From Bacteroidales bacterium (GTDB lineage Bacteria; Bacteroidota; Bacteroidia; Bacteroidales; Bacteroidaceae): a DNA stretch of 54,758 nucleotides. A program made the position numbers and the translations under genes. Position 1 is the stretch's first letter; each line of letters opens with the position of its first letter. Where the stretch lies: NCBI GenBank assembly GCA_022784065.1, contig JALFUO010000099.1, forward strand, positions 1 to 54,758. The letters are read 5' to 3'. Below are positions 16,610 through 28,800 of the stretch, one piece after another. The notes under the pieces were generated by a model. It made no database searches, was not told the DNA's origin, and saw only the letters and a list, made by a program, of their open reading frames with translations.

Positions 16610-17236
16610 TTACCAAGTGGCGGTTTCGCTCAAGGTCTCAGGTTTGTTGTAAATATCCTCTTGCAGATATTCCTCCAATTTTTCTAATTGGGTGAATGTG
16701 GTGTGGCTGGTTATCATTGTGGAATTTGTTGCGGGCGAATTGTCGAGATAGGCGGAAAGATTAAGGCTGAAGTAGTAGAACTTTTCGTTGTTCTTGCTGA
16801 AGTTTTCCATCTTTGCTTTATTCGCCTTGATAGTTGCCGTAATTTTGTAAGCCGTGCCGTTGCCAACAGCGCAGGGGGGCGTGGCGAACCGGAATGTCTT
16901 TTCGAAATTATAAGGGTAAACCGCGTGGCTGGAAGATGATGCCCAGAGATTGCCCCAGAAGTCCGTTTTCTGGTTAAAAGAGTTGTCGTCGGCGGTGAGC
17001 ACGCGCTTCACTTCCTTGCCCGTGGCAAGGTCGGTGTAGCTCACTTCCACATCGGCAGCGGCTATCATGTCGGTAGAGGTGTACAAAAGGTACTGGAACT
17101 GCTTTGAAGTTGGTTTCGTCGGGGTGATGGTAGTGTTGCCGTTGCTGTTGTTGTCGTCGTCGTCGCCGCAGGCGGTTACTGTGCAGCAGAGCACGGCGCA
17201 GGCGAAGGCTAAGAGCCATTTGTTCAAGTTCTTCAT
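16610..17236 (-). CDS. Hypothetical lipoprotein, last gene of the surface operon
   Basis: 208-aa lipoprotein of unknown function. The SPII signal ends at Cys23 (TVTAC), followed by GDDDDNNSNG, an acidic surface-export-like tail, and a Thr/Pro/Lys linker. The rest has alternating polar and hydrophobic residues consistent with beta structure, for example FYYFSLNLSAYLDNS. I do not recognise the family. It lies 59 bp after the 5'-nucleotidase gene on the same strand. Confidence 0.75.
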   Translation of the reverse strand: MKNLNKWLLAFACAVLCCTVTACGDDDDNNSNGNTTITPTKPTSKQFQYLLYTSTDMIAAADVEVSYTDLATGKEVKRVLTADDNSFNQKTDFWGNLWASSSSHAVYPYNFEKTFRFATPPCAVGNGTAYKITATIKANKAKMENFSKNNEKFYYFSLNLSAYLDNSPATNSTMITSHTTFTQLEKLEEYLQEDIYNKPETLSETATW

Positions 17237-17295
17237 AATTGTGTAAAGTGTTAAGGGTTAGTATTTGGGGTTTCCGATTATTTTTCTGTGGATTT

Positions 17296-18957
17296 TTATT
17301 TAATCACCGTGATGCGTCCTTGGGGTTCGCGGTAGATGTCGGGCACGCCGTTCTTGAAGTGCTCCGAGAAGTAGGCGATAGTAATCTCGGTGTCAGAGCG
17401 CATGCCGTCCTCCAAACGCTCTGCCGGACGCAGCACGCGGATCGTGCCGCCGGCGTAGCCCACGAAGGAGTTGGTGGCGAGCGTGTAGTTTGCGTTGAGG
17501 TCGATGGGCGCATACGTGCCGTCGGCCTGCAACACCTGCACGTTCTTCACACGGCGTTCGCCTGTCACGGTGAGCAGGTTGTCGGGGGACACTTCGAGGC
17601 TATTGGCGATGCGTGTGTCTACGGTGTACTTGATGCCGGAGCATTGCAGGAACGAGCCGTTTACGGCGGGGCAGGTCTTGGAGCCGATCTCAAGCGCATC
17701 TACGATTTGCTGACCGGTGGCTTTTAGGATGCACAACCAGTTGCCCATGGGCAGCACGTTGATGATGCTACGGACTGTCACGTCGCCGGCTTCGATGTTG
17801 GTGCGAATGCCGCCGCCGTTGATCAGGCAAATCTGCGCCCCCGCCACCTCGCGCTGTATGTCGGTGCAGAGGTCGCCGAGGTTGGTCTCGATGCAGCGTA
17901 TGGTTTCAAGTCCGTACTCGCCGTCGGCGTGCAGGGTGAAGTCGGTGTGTGCAATGACCTTGCCCACGCGGTGGTCCATTTCCTTGGCAATCTCGTCCAC
18001 CTTTGCGGAAACGGCGGCGTTCGTGTAGTTCATGTTGTCGGTAGGCACGAGTTCAGGCTGCAGTTTGCCGTCGGCAGTAATGACGAGTTTGCCCACGTTT
18101 TTCATCTTTGTGCCCGTTTCGAGGCGCAGCACGGGTTTGCCCTCGCTGTTGTTGATCCATTCGCCGGGCACGGTGGTGTGCTGGTGGCCGTCGAACACGG
18201 CGTCGATGCCGTGCGTCTTTTGGATAAGGGGTATGGAGTACGTCACGACGTCCTTCTCCTTATATTCGCCGAGGTGGGAAAGCACCACGACGTAGTTGGC
18301 GCCGGCAGCGCGTGCGTCGTCGGCAGCGTTTTGCACGAGTTCATAAACGCGGCTGTCCTGTAAGTCGTAGATAAACTTGCCGCTGACGGGGTCGGAGAAA
18401 GAGTAGGAGTTGGAGAGTTGTGCCGATGGTGTGAGCACGCCGATGAACGCCACCTTGCGGTTGCCGAGTTGCTTGATGACGTAGGGGCTGTGCACCAGTT
18501 TGCCCGTGCGCAGGTCGATGAGGTTGGCGCAGGTGACGGGTGCTTTGAGCATGGAGGTGAGTCGGAGCATTTGGTCTGCGCCGTAGTCGAACTCGTGGTT
18601 GCCCAGTCCCACGGCATCGTAGCCCACGAGGTTCATGAGGTCAACGATATACTCTCCCTTTGAGAGCGTGCCTTCCACACTGCCTTGCGAGAAGTCGCCG
18701 CTGGAAGTGCAAGCCACGTAGGCGGTGTCGGCGGCAACGATGGCATCGCGGTAGCCGGCAAATTTGACGTAGCCCGATACGTTGCAATGCACGTCGTTTT
18801 CAAAGAGAAGCACGATGCTCTTTTCTTGCTGTGCGGGCGGCGGTGTGGGTGTCTGCATCTGTGCAGGTGTGTCGTCGTCGGAGCAGGCTACGAGGAACAT
18901 CAGCAGTACCGGCAAGAAGGCGAGCCGTGATTTGTGTGAGAAATGATGTTTGAACAT
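17296..18957 (-). CDS. Lipoprotein 5'-nucleotidase/metallophosphoesterase (UshA-like)
   Basis: Predicted surface or periplasmic enzyme that dephosphorylates nucleotides, releasing nucleosides and phosphate. The lipid cysteine is Cys25 (FLVAC). The N-terminal dinuclear metallophosphoesterase domain shows ENDVHCN (Asp55, His57; the usual glycine after His is Cys), SSGDFSQGS, GLGNHEFDYG and FDGHQHTTVPG. The C-terminal 5'-nucleotidase domain (about 310-540) has ICLINGGGIRTNIEAGDVT. At 553 aa it is normal length. It follows the ECRG-module lipoprotein by 32 bp. The nucleotide specificity is not determined. Confidence 0.9.
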   Translation of the reverse strand: MFKHHFSHKSRLAFLPVLLMFLVACSDDDTPAQMQTPTPPPAQQEKSIVLLFENDVHCNVSGYVKFAGYRDAIVAADTAYVACTSSGDFSQGSVEGTLSKGEYIVDLMNLVGYDAVGLGNHEFDYGADQMLRLTSMLKAPVTCANLIDLRTGKLVHSPYVIKQLGNRKVAFIGVLTPSAQLSNSYSFSDPVSGKFIYDLQDSRVYELVQNAADDARAAGANYVVVLSHLGEYKEKDVVTYSIPLIQKTHGIDAVFDGHQHTTVPGEWINNSEGKPVLRLETGTKMKNVGKLVITADGKLQPELVPTDNMNYTNAAVSAKVDEIAKEMDHRVGKVIAHTDFTLHADGEYGLETIRCIETNLGDLCTDIQREVAGAQICLINGGGIRTNIEAGDVTVRSIINVLPMGNWLCILKATGQQIVDALEIGSKTCPAVNGSFLQCSGIKYTVDTRIANSLEVSPDNLLTVTGERRVKNVQVLQADGTYAPIDLNANYTLATNSFVGYAGGTIRVLRPAERLEDGMRSDTEITIAYFSEHFKNGVPDIYREPQGRITVIK

Positions 18958-18989
18958 AATAAAATGTTTTAGGATTATTTACACCCCTC

Positions 18990-19823
18990 CTACCTTAGAT
19001 ACAGCGTGGTACCTCTGGCGGCTTTGAGGGTGAAGGGCAGGGTGGTGCGGTACACCTTGCCCTGCGCAGCGGAGTAGTAGGCGAGGGTGAGGGGCTCGTC
19101 GGGCGTGTGGGCGTAGACTTTGAGGCGATAGAGGCCGTCGGCAAGGCTTGCCACCGTGCCCCGGCACTCGCTGCCGCACATCACCGCCAGTTCGTCGCCG
19201 TCGCCGGGCGTGAAAGGCACGGTCTCGGGCAGGCGCACGCCGATGGTTTCGGCACAGGCGTAGGGACCGCCCTCGTCGAAAGCCGGCACGAGGTCTTCGT
19301 TGGACGCGAAGTCGCCGTCGGCTATCATTTCAAAGCAATTATTCACTGTGAACACGCGCTTCAGACGGGCGGAGTAGTATTTCAGGCTGACGGCAGCATC
19401 GCCCGTATTGCCGCGCAGGAACAGAAAGCCGAAGCACTCCTGCTTCTCTGCACCGTCCTCCTTGTAGAGATAAAGGTTGCACACGCCCCGGCACTCGTTG
19501 CCCACGAAGGCGGCAATCATGTCGTCCTCCGAGGCTGTGGGCATCAGGGCGGGGCAGAGCGTCACCAACCCCATCATGCTGCACTCGTAGGCTGTCATGT
19601 CGGGAGTTTGCCAAGCGGGGCGCTCGTCCGTGCCCTGCCACTGCACCGTCCAGTGCGGTGCTGCGGGTTGCGCGCTTTCGGTCAATCCGCCAGTCGTAGG
19701 CGTTTGCGGCGTTTCGGCCGTGGCGGGCGACGCGGGGTCGTCCGACCCGCATGCCGTTGCCGCAAAGAGCGGCAAGGCAAGCAGCAGGGAATAATAGAGA
19801 TGTTTTGTCAAACGGAAATTCAT
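18990..19823 (-). CDS. Lipoprotein with two ECRG modules, shared with the giant protein
   Basis: 277-aa lipoprotein (lipid Cys25, AATAC) with a Ser/Asp/Pro/Thr-rich linker to about residue 55. It contains two copies of a module also present in the adjacent giant protein: residues 68-165 (DDMIAAFVGNECRG at 100-113) and 205-277 (DELAVMCGSECRG at 210-222). Each is followed by an LxxYYSA phrase and an aromatic ending. Its ATG overlaps the giant gene's TGA (ATGA at 19823-19820), which suggests translational coupling. The module's function is unknown to me; a role in binding or anchoring at the cell surface is inference. Confidence 0.8.
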   Translation of the reverse strand: MNFRLTKHLYYSLLLALPLFAATACGSDDPASPATAETPQTPTTGGLTESAQPAAPHWTVQWQGTDERPAWQTPDMTAYECSMMGLVTLCPALMPTASEDDMIAAFVGNECRGVCNLYLYKEDGAEKQECFGFLFLRGNTGDAAVSLKYYSARLKRVFTVNNCFEMIADGDFASNEDLVPAFDEGGPYACAETIGVRLPETVPFTPGDGDELAVMCGSECRGTVASLADGLYRLKVYAHTPDEPLTLAYYSAAQGKVYRTTLPFTLKAARGTTLYLR

Positions 19824-22800
19824 TGTTTGATAAGTTTGAATGAATGGCTTTCGCCGTTATACGTAATCGTTGCGATATAAACGCCCTCGGCCAGTGCGGC
19901 GGCACCCACCCAGCGGTAGTTTGTGAGCGGAGCATCGGCCGTGGCCTGATAGCGGTGCACGAGCGTGCCGCCGAGGTTGTAGACGGCGAAGGTCACCTCC
20001 GTGCCTGCGGGTGCGGCTGCCGAGAAGTCGATGAACTTGTCGAAGGGGTTAGGTCCTGCCTTGCAGCCCGCTGCGGAGGCGAAGTTGATTTGCGTGGGCG
20101 CTAAGTACGTGCCGCTTACGGCGTTGACCGTATAGCCCACGGGGCTGGCGGTCTGTGCCACGGTGGTCTCGCCGCGCAGCAGTTCCATGCGCAGGGCTTC
20201 GGCCATGTCGCCGCCGATGCTGAGGTAGAAGCGTCCGTCGGGAGCGGCAGTTGCAATGCCGCGCAGTTCGCTGCCCGCGTAGGCGGCGAGGCGGTCGCCC
20301 GGTTCAAGATCGATGCCCGTCACCTGTGCCACCATTGTCATGCTGCTTGCATAGGGGTTGCGGAACGTTTCGCCGGTCTCCGTGCCGCGCATCTGCTGCG
20401 GCGAGGCGAGGGCATACGAACCGTTGGTTTGCAGCACGGGATAGGTGAATGAGGCAGGCGTGGCTGCGGTGCGCTTCATCATGTAGCCCTCGCCGGCTTT
20501 GAGGTAGGAGAGGTTGCCGCGCCAGAGGCGGTGGCCTGCGCCATCGTCGGAGAAGATGGCAAACTCGTTTTGCGACTTGATGATGTCGCCGTCGGCGGCT
20601 TCGTCGTAGTAGTCGGCGAGTGCCTCGCTAATCGGCAGGTTGACAATGGGCGTGAAGCCGATGCCGTTCCAACCGGGCAGCAGGTTGATGGTACATTCGT
20701 CGGTCTGTTGCAGCAAGAGGCCCGAGATGCGCATAGTTTGCGGCGTTCTCACCTTTATTTTGAAGAGGTGCTTGTTGTCCACGGGGATCTTTAGATCTTC
20801 TTCTTCTTTGTATGTAACTCTATCACCCTTTATGCAAGTGACAGCCTTGCCTATATTGAAATCCAATACGGTGTTTCTGTTCTCGGGCAGGAGGAGTTTA
20901 ATAACGTCGCCTAAGGTGTAGCTCTTGGTCTTGGATGGGCTCTTCACGGCGAAGGATACCCAGTTGCAGCCCGCGTGCAGCTGTATGCTCTGCTGCAAGA
21001 TGTCGCCGCCCTCGATGATAAGGGGATTCTGCAGCGTGCCGTGGAGGGCATTGGCGGCAAACTTAAACACCGTGCCGGGCTTGCCGTCCTCAGTGAGCAT
21101 GGCCTGATAGATAGCACCCGTGCCCGAGTCCCAAATGTAGAAGGTCAGGGGGTCTGCCGTTCCTGACGTGCCGTAGACAGTGAGGAACACGTGGCTGTCG
21201 CCTGTCACGTTGTCCACGGAGTTGTGGGCCACGCCGATACATTCCTTTCCGCAGAACACGCCCACCATATCGTCGGAGTCGGTAGAGATTTTGCCGTTGA
21301 TGCGGATTTGCCCGCAAATGTTCATGGAATTTTCGCTTTTGTCCATATTAACCGACCAGTCGGGACGGATGGGGTTCACCTTGATGGTGAGGGCGAGCGG
21401 CTCTGCCACGCCGTTGTCGTTCACGAGATAGATCACCTCGTCGTAGGTGCCGGGGTTGATGCTCTGGTTGATAGAGAACGAGATGTCCTGCGAGCCGAGC
21501 GCGGTCACGTTGCCCTCAATCGGGGTCACGGTGAGCCAGTCGGGCATACCCTCGAGGCGGAAGTGACGGCGTTTGCCGCCCTTGTTGTGGATAGTGGTGG
21601 TGAACTGCATGTATTCCTTCCACTCGTATTCGAACTCCTGCTTGATTTGGTTGTTCTCCCATTTCAGGTCGTTGCGGTTCACGTAAACCCACATCATCAC
21701 GGGACTGGCCATTTCGTTGCCGTTGAGGTCGGTCACGTCCTTCACGGTCACGTAGACCGTAGTGCCTTCAATCTCCTTGTCGGGAACGTCGAGGTTCACG
21801 ATGAGCTGGTCGTTCTTGGCGGCGTAGCTGAACTTCACGTTCTCTTTCAGTCCGAGGTCGCGCATCGGCGCGAAGTCCTTTTTGTCGGCCAGCATGGAGA
21901 CATCGCCGATGATGAGTGTGTCCACGCGGCTGGTGTAGTTGCCGAAGGGGTCCTTGTAGCGCTTGGCACTGAGCGGCGTGAAGGTAAGTTTATAAGTATT
22001 GTCCATCTGCTTTTCGCTGCGGCTGAACGGCAGCCATGCCACGAGTGCCATTTCGTCGCCGTTGGGGTTCACGTTGTAGATGTCGTTGATCACCGTAGGC
22101 GGCAGGGCGGCAGACCACAGCATCACGTCGTCGATGTTGCCCTCGAAGCGGTCGGTCACGTTGTCGGTGAAGCCGCCCTCCTCTGCTTCGGTGAGGGTGT
22201 GGCAGGCACCGATGTAGGTGCGCGGCGAACTGAAGCCGCCGAGCGAGTCGACTGCGAAGGTGGTCATTAGGGCGTTGTCCACGAAGATATTCACGAGGTT
22301 GCGCGGACGGTTCACGGTGAGGGCGTAGTGGTGCCACTGCCCGTCGCTGTAATCGCGGTCGATGCGTGCCTCATGCTTGCCGGAGCGGTAAACGGGACGG
22401 CCGTTTTCGAGACCGATATAGAACTTATTCTCCGCGTCGGTATCGGTGCTGTCCGCGCGGCCGTTGCAGAGGAGTGCCATCGTGTCGCGGCTGGCGGTCT
22501 TGAACCAGAAGGAGATGGTGTAGTCCTGCGTGGCGGTACGGCTGAAATAGCGTTCGTCGAGGTGGATGCCGTCGGCGGTGCCGTCGAGTTTCGCGCTCAT
22601 GCCCTTAGGCAGCGTCCACGAGGCGGCGTTGAGCAGGGCCGTTGCACCCTGACCCTTGTCGTGGAGCGTGGTGCCCGTGCCTTCGTTCATCGGATAGCAG
22701 TCCACCAGTCCGGCTTCGTAGCCGCTGAGGCGCTTGAAGCTCATTTGGTTCAGTTCGGCAGGACCGAGCACCTTGTTCCACAGGCGTGCTTCGAGCATAT

Positions 22801-25800
22801 TGCCCACATAGGCATCGCCCATTTCCTTGCCCGTCGGGTCGGCCGCGCCGAAGCACAGGCGACCCGTCTGCTTGTAGTCGGGAATGGTGTCGAGGTTGGC
22901 GGCGAGCGCCTTGTTGCCTTGGTAGAGCTTGAGGCGGTGCGTGCCGGCATCGTAGGTGGCGGCCAGCTGCGTGAAGCCCTTGAAGAGCAGTTGCTCATTG
23001 GAGGTGACGATGGCGGTGTCTTTGCCCAAAACAATGGCTTGCAGGCGGTTGTCGCCGGTGAGGCGCAGTGCGAAGTGCCCGTCATCGCCCGTGTGGCTGA
23101 AGAGCGTCATGTCGCGGTGCGTAGCCTCGGGATAGGCCAGCAATTCGATGGTGAAGTCCTTGTTGGAGAGGTTGCGCTTCACGTTGGTAGCGGCGTAGGT
23201 GCTGCCGTCGAAGTGGAGCGAGGTGCTCTGCGTGATTTCGCTGCTGTTGAGATAGCCCGTCACGTCGAAGTTGTTCACCTTGCTCAGATAGTTGCCGGCG
23301 ATGTCTTCGCTGAATATAATCTTGATGTCGTCGGTTGCCGTAAGCACGCCGTTGGCAGGCTGCGTGTTGCCGAAGGGTGCGGGGCGGCGCGTATCCTTCA
23401 CACCCGAGAGGACAGGCGTGGACGAGGTGACGAAGCCCGTGCCGTAGCGGCAGTAGGTCACGGCGCGGAGGTCGTAGAGCTGCTCCGTGGGATCGGTCTC
23501 GCCGAAGAAGCGCGCGCTGATGTAGCCGTTCGTGCCGAGCATCTCCTTCGTGCCGCCGGCAGCGGCATAGAGCGTGGAGTCGGCGTAGTAGCTGCAAATG
23601 TTCACCCAGTCCTTCTCGGGCTTGTTGGTGAGTTTGTATTGCAGTTCGATGTGGTCGAAACCGCGCTGGTTGACGTTATACTTGTCAATGCGCACGGGCA
23701 GGTAATAGCGTCCGTCTTCCTGCGGCGACTCGGTGTTCATCACCCACTTGTTTTCCGGCGTAGTGATATTGATTTCGCCCGCCGAAGGCACAAAGTGTGC
23801 GGAGATTGTGGCCTTGCTGTTCACCGTGGGATCGCAGCCCGATATGACTTGCAGGGTGAGGTCGTCGTAGTCGAAGTCCTGCCCTGCCCAAACTTCAAGC
23901 GTGCGGTAGGAAGCCTGTCCGGCAGGTATCACCATGGGATATCCGTCGGTAATGGCTTCGCCGTCGATCAGCACTTTTGCGCCCTTGGGGTTGTTGGAGA
24001 GATAGAGGTTGAAGCCCACTTGGTTCGGGTCGGGCACTTCCGCCTCGTTGGTGAAGCGCAGGTTGAAGATGGCAGGTTTGTCGATTGGCACATTGCTCAC
24101 GCTGCGTTGCTCCACGTGGATTACGGGTTTCTCTACCTGCTTCGTCTTTGCATTTATCACTGTACTGCTGTTATAATACTTAGGCTTGTACTCATCTTCA
24201 TAGGGGCAGCAGGTAGCACCGCCTACCGTGCGGAACACGATGCCGGAATAATATCGCGCATTTTTATCGTAAAACGAGGCAGCACCTCCGTTGTCGACCT
24301 CATCGTGTATATCCTGCATATAGCGGTCATACTCGTCGGTCTCCGCCGCCCAACCATTTTTAACATAGGAAGCGAGTGTATCGTGCTCCTCGACAGTGCG
24401 GTACACGTCCACCGTCAGATTGCTACGGCGGTTGGCACTTAGGGTATAGCTGATTGTGCGGCTGCGCGATGTAGTGTAAGAGCCGTTTGAAGGATTGCCG
24501 CAATTCATCTCTAATACCGGGATGAGACTCAGACTCAGTTTGTATCCGAAAAATTCCAGTTCAAAGCCTTTCGTTATATCCTTCCAAGCAGAACTCCGTT
24601 TGTCAAATTTCTTCATCCATTTGCTAATGAACCCTAAACCGCTCAAAGAAGGCAATTCCGCTTTCAGGGCCGTTGGCGTGATGACATACCTCGAGGTATT
24701 GACATCGCCTTGGTAGGTTTCAGAATAACTGATCGGCGCTTCGCCGCTAAACGAAATAGTGTTGATTTTCTCGGATACACAGACTTTCTCCATTTCGTTC
24801 TGAGCAAGGAAACCAATCCAAGTCATGATGCTTTTATTGATATTGTACACCTTGTCATAACGCGTCTCTGACTGATAATTATCTGGTTCGATAATCATAT
24901 AGCTTACGGTGTCGCAAGTGGTGTTGTAAGTCAGAATGGAGTCTTCACCAGCTACAACTATTGAGTTAAGACTGCCGAAATCTTTATCTCCAACGGGCTT
25001 GCAACTCCAATATACTGGTGCTTTCAGTTTCTCTGCCATTTGCTTGGCTTCTGCGTGAGTGCCAGTGAAGAGCAGTTGGTCACGCTGCGCAACCAAGTTG
25101 GGAATCAAGGTCTTTTCAATATAATAGCCGGTATAGACGAAATCTGTGGTAATGTCGTTCCCCACATTGTAACTCTCATCGCTCACCAAATAGTATTTGT
25201 TACCATTCTCTGCAACGGAAGAACTTATCACTTTCAGGGTTTTGCCCAATTCGCTACCGCGCATCTGCTGATACATCTTGTCGTCGATAGCACGGACGCT
25301 CAACATCGGCGTAATAACCATAGCCTGCATTGCGCCGATATATACGTCAGCGTCTTTACCGACCATAGCTTGCGAACTGCTGGTGGAGATATCGGTAGAG
25401 GTTGATATCTTAAGCGTAGTGTTCTTGTCTACATGATAGCCCGAAATGAGATCAAGGTTATAACCAGCTGATTTATTGGTATTGTAATAATCGCCGTATA
25501 CAGCTGGTGCGGCAGTCACACCGGAAAATTTGTTAAATCCCCCTCCGGAGGTAAGGCCAACTTTTATTCCAGCTTTTATATCTAAATTATACTTGTAGGA
25601 ATAACTATAAGAGGCACCTTGCTTTAAAGTTGATTTACTACCCGAACCGGGAGGATCGCGCAAAATATCCAACAGGCAGGCATTAGGCTCGCTGGTAATG
25701 ATCTTACCGCCGGGCTTCTGCTTGCCGCCCAGTACATAGGCACGAAGCACATCGGACTCAATCGTGCGGTTTTCTAACGTTGCAGAAATGGAAAAACTGC

Positions 25801-28800
25801 GTAAGGCATCGGTACCCGTTTGCGTGTAGGTCACATTGGTGACAGGTACCTGTATCTTGCTCTTGCCGAGGCTGTCCAGTGTTACAGTTACATCTTTGTT
25901 CTCTGCATAGAAACCATTATGCACCTTCACTTTCGTGCCTGCCAACGGACTGGAAGAGTATTTGCCAAGAACATCGTTGTTATAATAGTAGTCCTCGTGC
26001 GCCGAAACTTCAAAGGCATAGAAGTCGCCGGCTTGGAACACGGGATAACCGAAGGTATAGGTCTTGGCATTCGCATCATAGAGCGGCACGGTGGCTTTGT
26101 TGCCAGCCATATTGGCGGCATCGTACTTCAGCATACCGAAATAGCCCTGTTTGTCGAAGTTTATTTGCTTGTAGGTGATCTTTGCTTCGCTGCGATAGAT
26201 GCGGTCGTAGAGGGCGTTGTAGCTGACGGTGTCGGTCAGGGTGTCTTTATCTGCCACGTAGGTTGCCGTGGAGTCTACCAGCTCGAGGGCGCCCGTGAGG
26301 TCGAGCGTCTCGCCCACTTTGCCCTCCTGGAAGAGCGTGGTGTAGCCTTCGGCGGAAGCCTCTACCACCTTGTATTGCACGGGATAGAGTTCGGCGATGT
26401 ATTCGCCCGTCTGCTCGTTGGGGCGAATGATGATGCGGTGGCGCTCATAGTCCACGGTGTTGCTGTAAGCCGCGTTGAGGTGGGTGAACTCCTTGTGGCG
26501 CGTGCGCACCTCGTCGTCCAGTTGGTCTTTCACAATCCAAGAGGTGTTGTCGCCCTCGAGCTGAAGCACGAGGCGCAGGCTGTCGCCGAGGTTGTTGGTC
26601 GAGAGGGAGCGGCCGAGGGGTTTGCCGCCTTCGGTCATGCCGCCCACCATGCGTCCCATGAGTTTCACCTTGGTCTCGTCCCAGAAGCGCACCTCATAGA
26701 CGGGACGCTCGAAGTTGTAGTATTTGTCGCCCTCCTCGTCGAGCAGGTAACCGTTGTTCATAAAGGTGTGCCCGTCCTTGACGACCTGTACGGTGTTTAC
26801 GCCGCGCGGCACGTAAAACTCAAACTCGCCCTGTTCGTTGGTGGTAACGGCCTTGCCGTTGCGCTGCAATTCGCTTCCGTTGATGAGGAAGCTGGCATGG
26901 CGCACGGGAATGCTCGAACCTTCGTAGAGCACCGTACCGCTCAACATATAATAAGAGGTGAGGTCGAAGTTGTAGTTGTTCTTCTCGTAGTTCGTACCAT
27001 CGAAGGTGACGCTGATGCCGCCGTCGGGCGAGAACTTCTGCCCCGTGGCCGACTGTGGCGTTAGGGTGTATGTGGTTTCGCCTTGGACAGGCAGACCGCT
27101 GATGCGGTAGTAACCCGTCTCGTTGGTGAGGCCTTTGTACCAAAGTTTGTCTGTGCCCAATCCGTTATCTGAAGCCATGCCTCCTTTCAGGTCTTTCTCT
27201 TCGCAGTTATAATAAGTTTTACCGTCTATTACTTGCGTGCCCATATCGGTACGCCTGCGATATACGATACCGTCCATATGCTGCACATCGTATTCGCCGT
27301 GTTTGGTATAGTCGGCTATGCGCTTGCTCAAGGGATTGCTGGCACTGAAATCGTGTTCGTCGAAACGCCAGTAAAGCATCAACCCATTCTCTGATCCGCC
27401 CAGGATGCGCGAATAGTTCTGCTTGATTTCCGAAGGCGAAAGTGCCCTGTTCCACAGGCGTACATCATCATACACGCACCTGCCGTGCATCAGATAATTA
27501 TCTAATGCAATGAGTTGTCGATTGTTGAGGAATGTTGCTTCGCCACCAAGCTCCAGATAGGCAGGCTGACCAGTGCCAGCGGGCTTCACCGTGCTCTTCA
27601 TCAATGCATTGATCTCACCATTTAGATAAATCTTAATACTATCGGTACCTGCATCGTATGTTGCCGTAAGATGATAGAAAGTTTTGGAATAGATATCTTC
27701 CCCCGCAGATGCCAAAACGGATTCCCCTTCGCTGCCGCGCACTTTGAAAGATTTACTATATCTAAAGGTATTATACCATTCATGAGGTTGAAGTTGCAAC
27801 TTATAATCTCCGAAGCGAAAGAGTGTTATCTCGTTTCTAATATCTTGCGGCTTCACCCACATTTGAACCGTGAAACTCTGGGGTTGGGGCGTTGTGTTTT
27901 CGCTGGCTAAATAGTAGGACGTTGCATTAGCCGCAGTGCCGTCTAAGATGGCAACTTTATTACCATCAACCAGAGACTCCCCATCCACCACGACTTCCAC
28001 ATTAGGCACGCCGTTGCCGTCGGGGAAGCGCACGTAGCCATCCACGGTACCCGTGGCAGAGGCATAGCCGTAGCAGGTGTTGCTAATGTTTTCAATCACC
28101 GTGGCATTGCACTCGCAAATCGCCTTTACGCGATATTCGTAGAGCGTGCCCGGCGTGATGCGTGTGTCGGTGTAGAACTGTTCGGTAAGGTTAGAGGCAA
28201 CAACCTGCCATGTCTCGCCATATAGCGTGTACTTGCGGCGCTCCAAGGTGTAGCGGTCAATAGTGCCGCCGTCAGCTCCCCATTGAAGATTTACCTTGTT
28301 GCTGTAATAACCGCGAGAGGCTTGCAGGTTTTCCACCTTTCCCGCAGAGTCATAATAGAACTTATCCTTAATATGATAAGTTTCCAAACTCCAATCCATG
28401 ACGTGCAGCCTGGTTAACTGCCCAGATCCTTCTTGAGGCACGCACCACAATTTGAAATCCTTGTATTGCATGCAGGGGCGTTCCAGCAGTACCTCTATAG
28501 AGTCGCCCGAGAGCAAATCTTCAAGGCTGATGTCTTGGCTGAATTCTGCCGTCTTTTGGTTGCCCTCGGCATCTTTATAAAGGCCTTGATAGTTTAACAC
28601 CCATTTGGCAACCTCTTCGTTCCAAATAACATCTACATACGCTTTTTTACCTCTTATAGAAGTCGAATCTTTTAGACTTATGTTTTCCTTCGGAACCAAG
28701 AAAAGTGCCGTATGGTTTTTATCCCAATCCTTCGATTTGTTGAGTACGGGAGAGTAATAAGTAGGGGTGATGAAACCATAGGTGTAGAGCAGGGTAAGCG

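Noticed and set aside
21191-24442. Two long plus-strand frames (359 and 704 residues) opposite the giant gene
   Set aside because: They are shadows of the T9SS giant. The translation is Val/His/Gly/Glu-rich with no domain.
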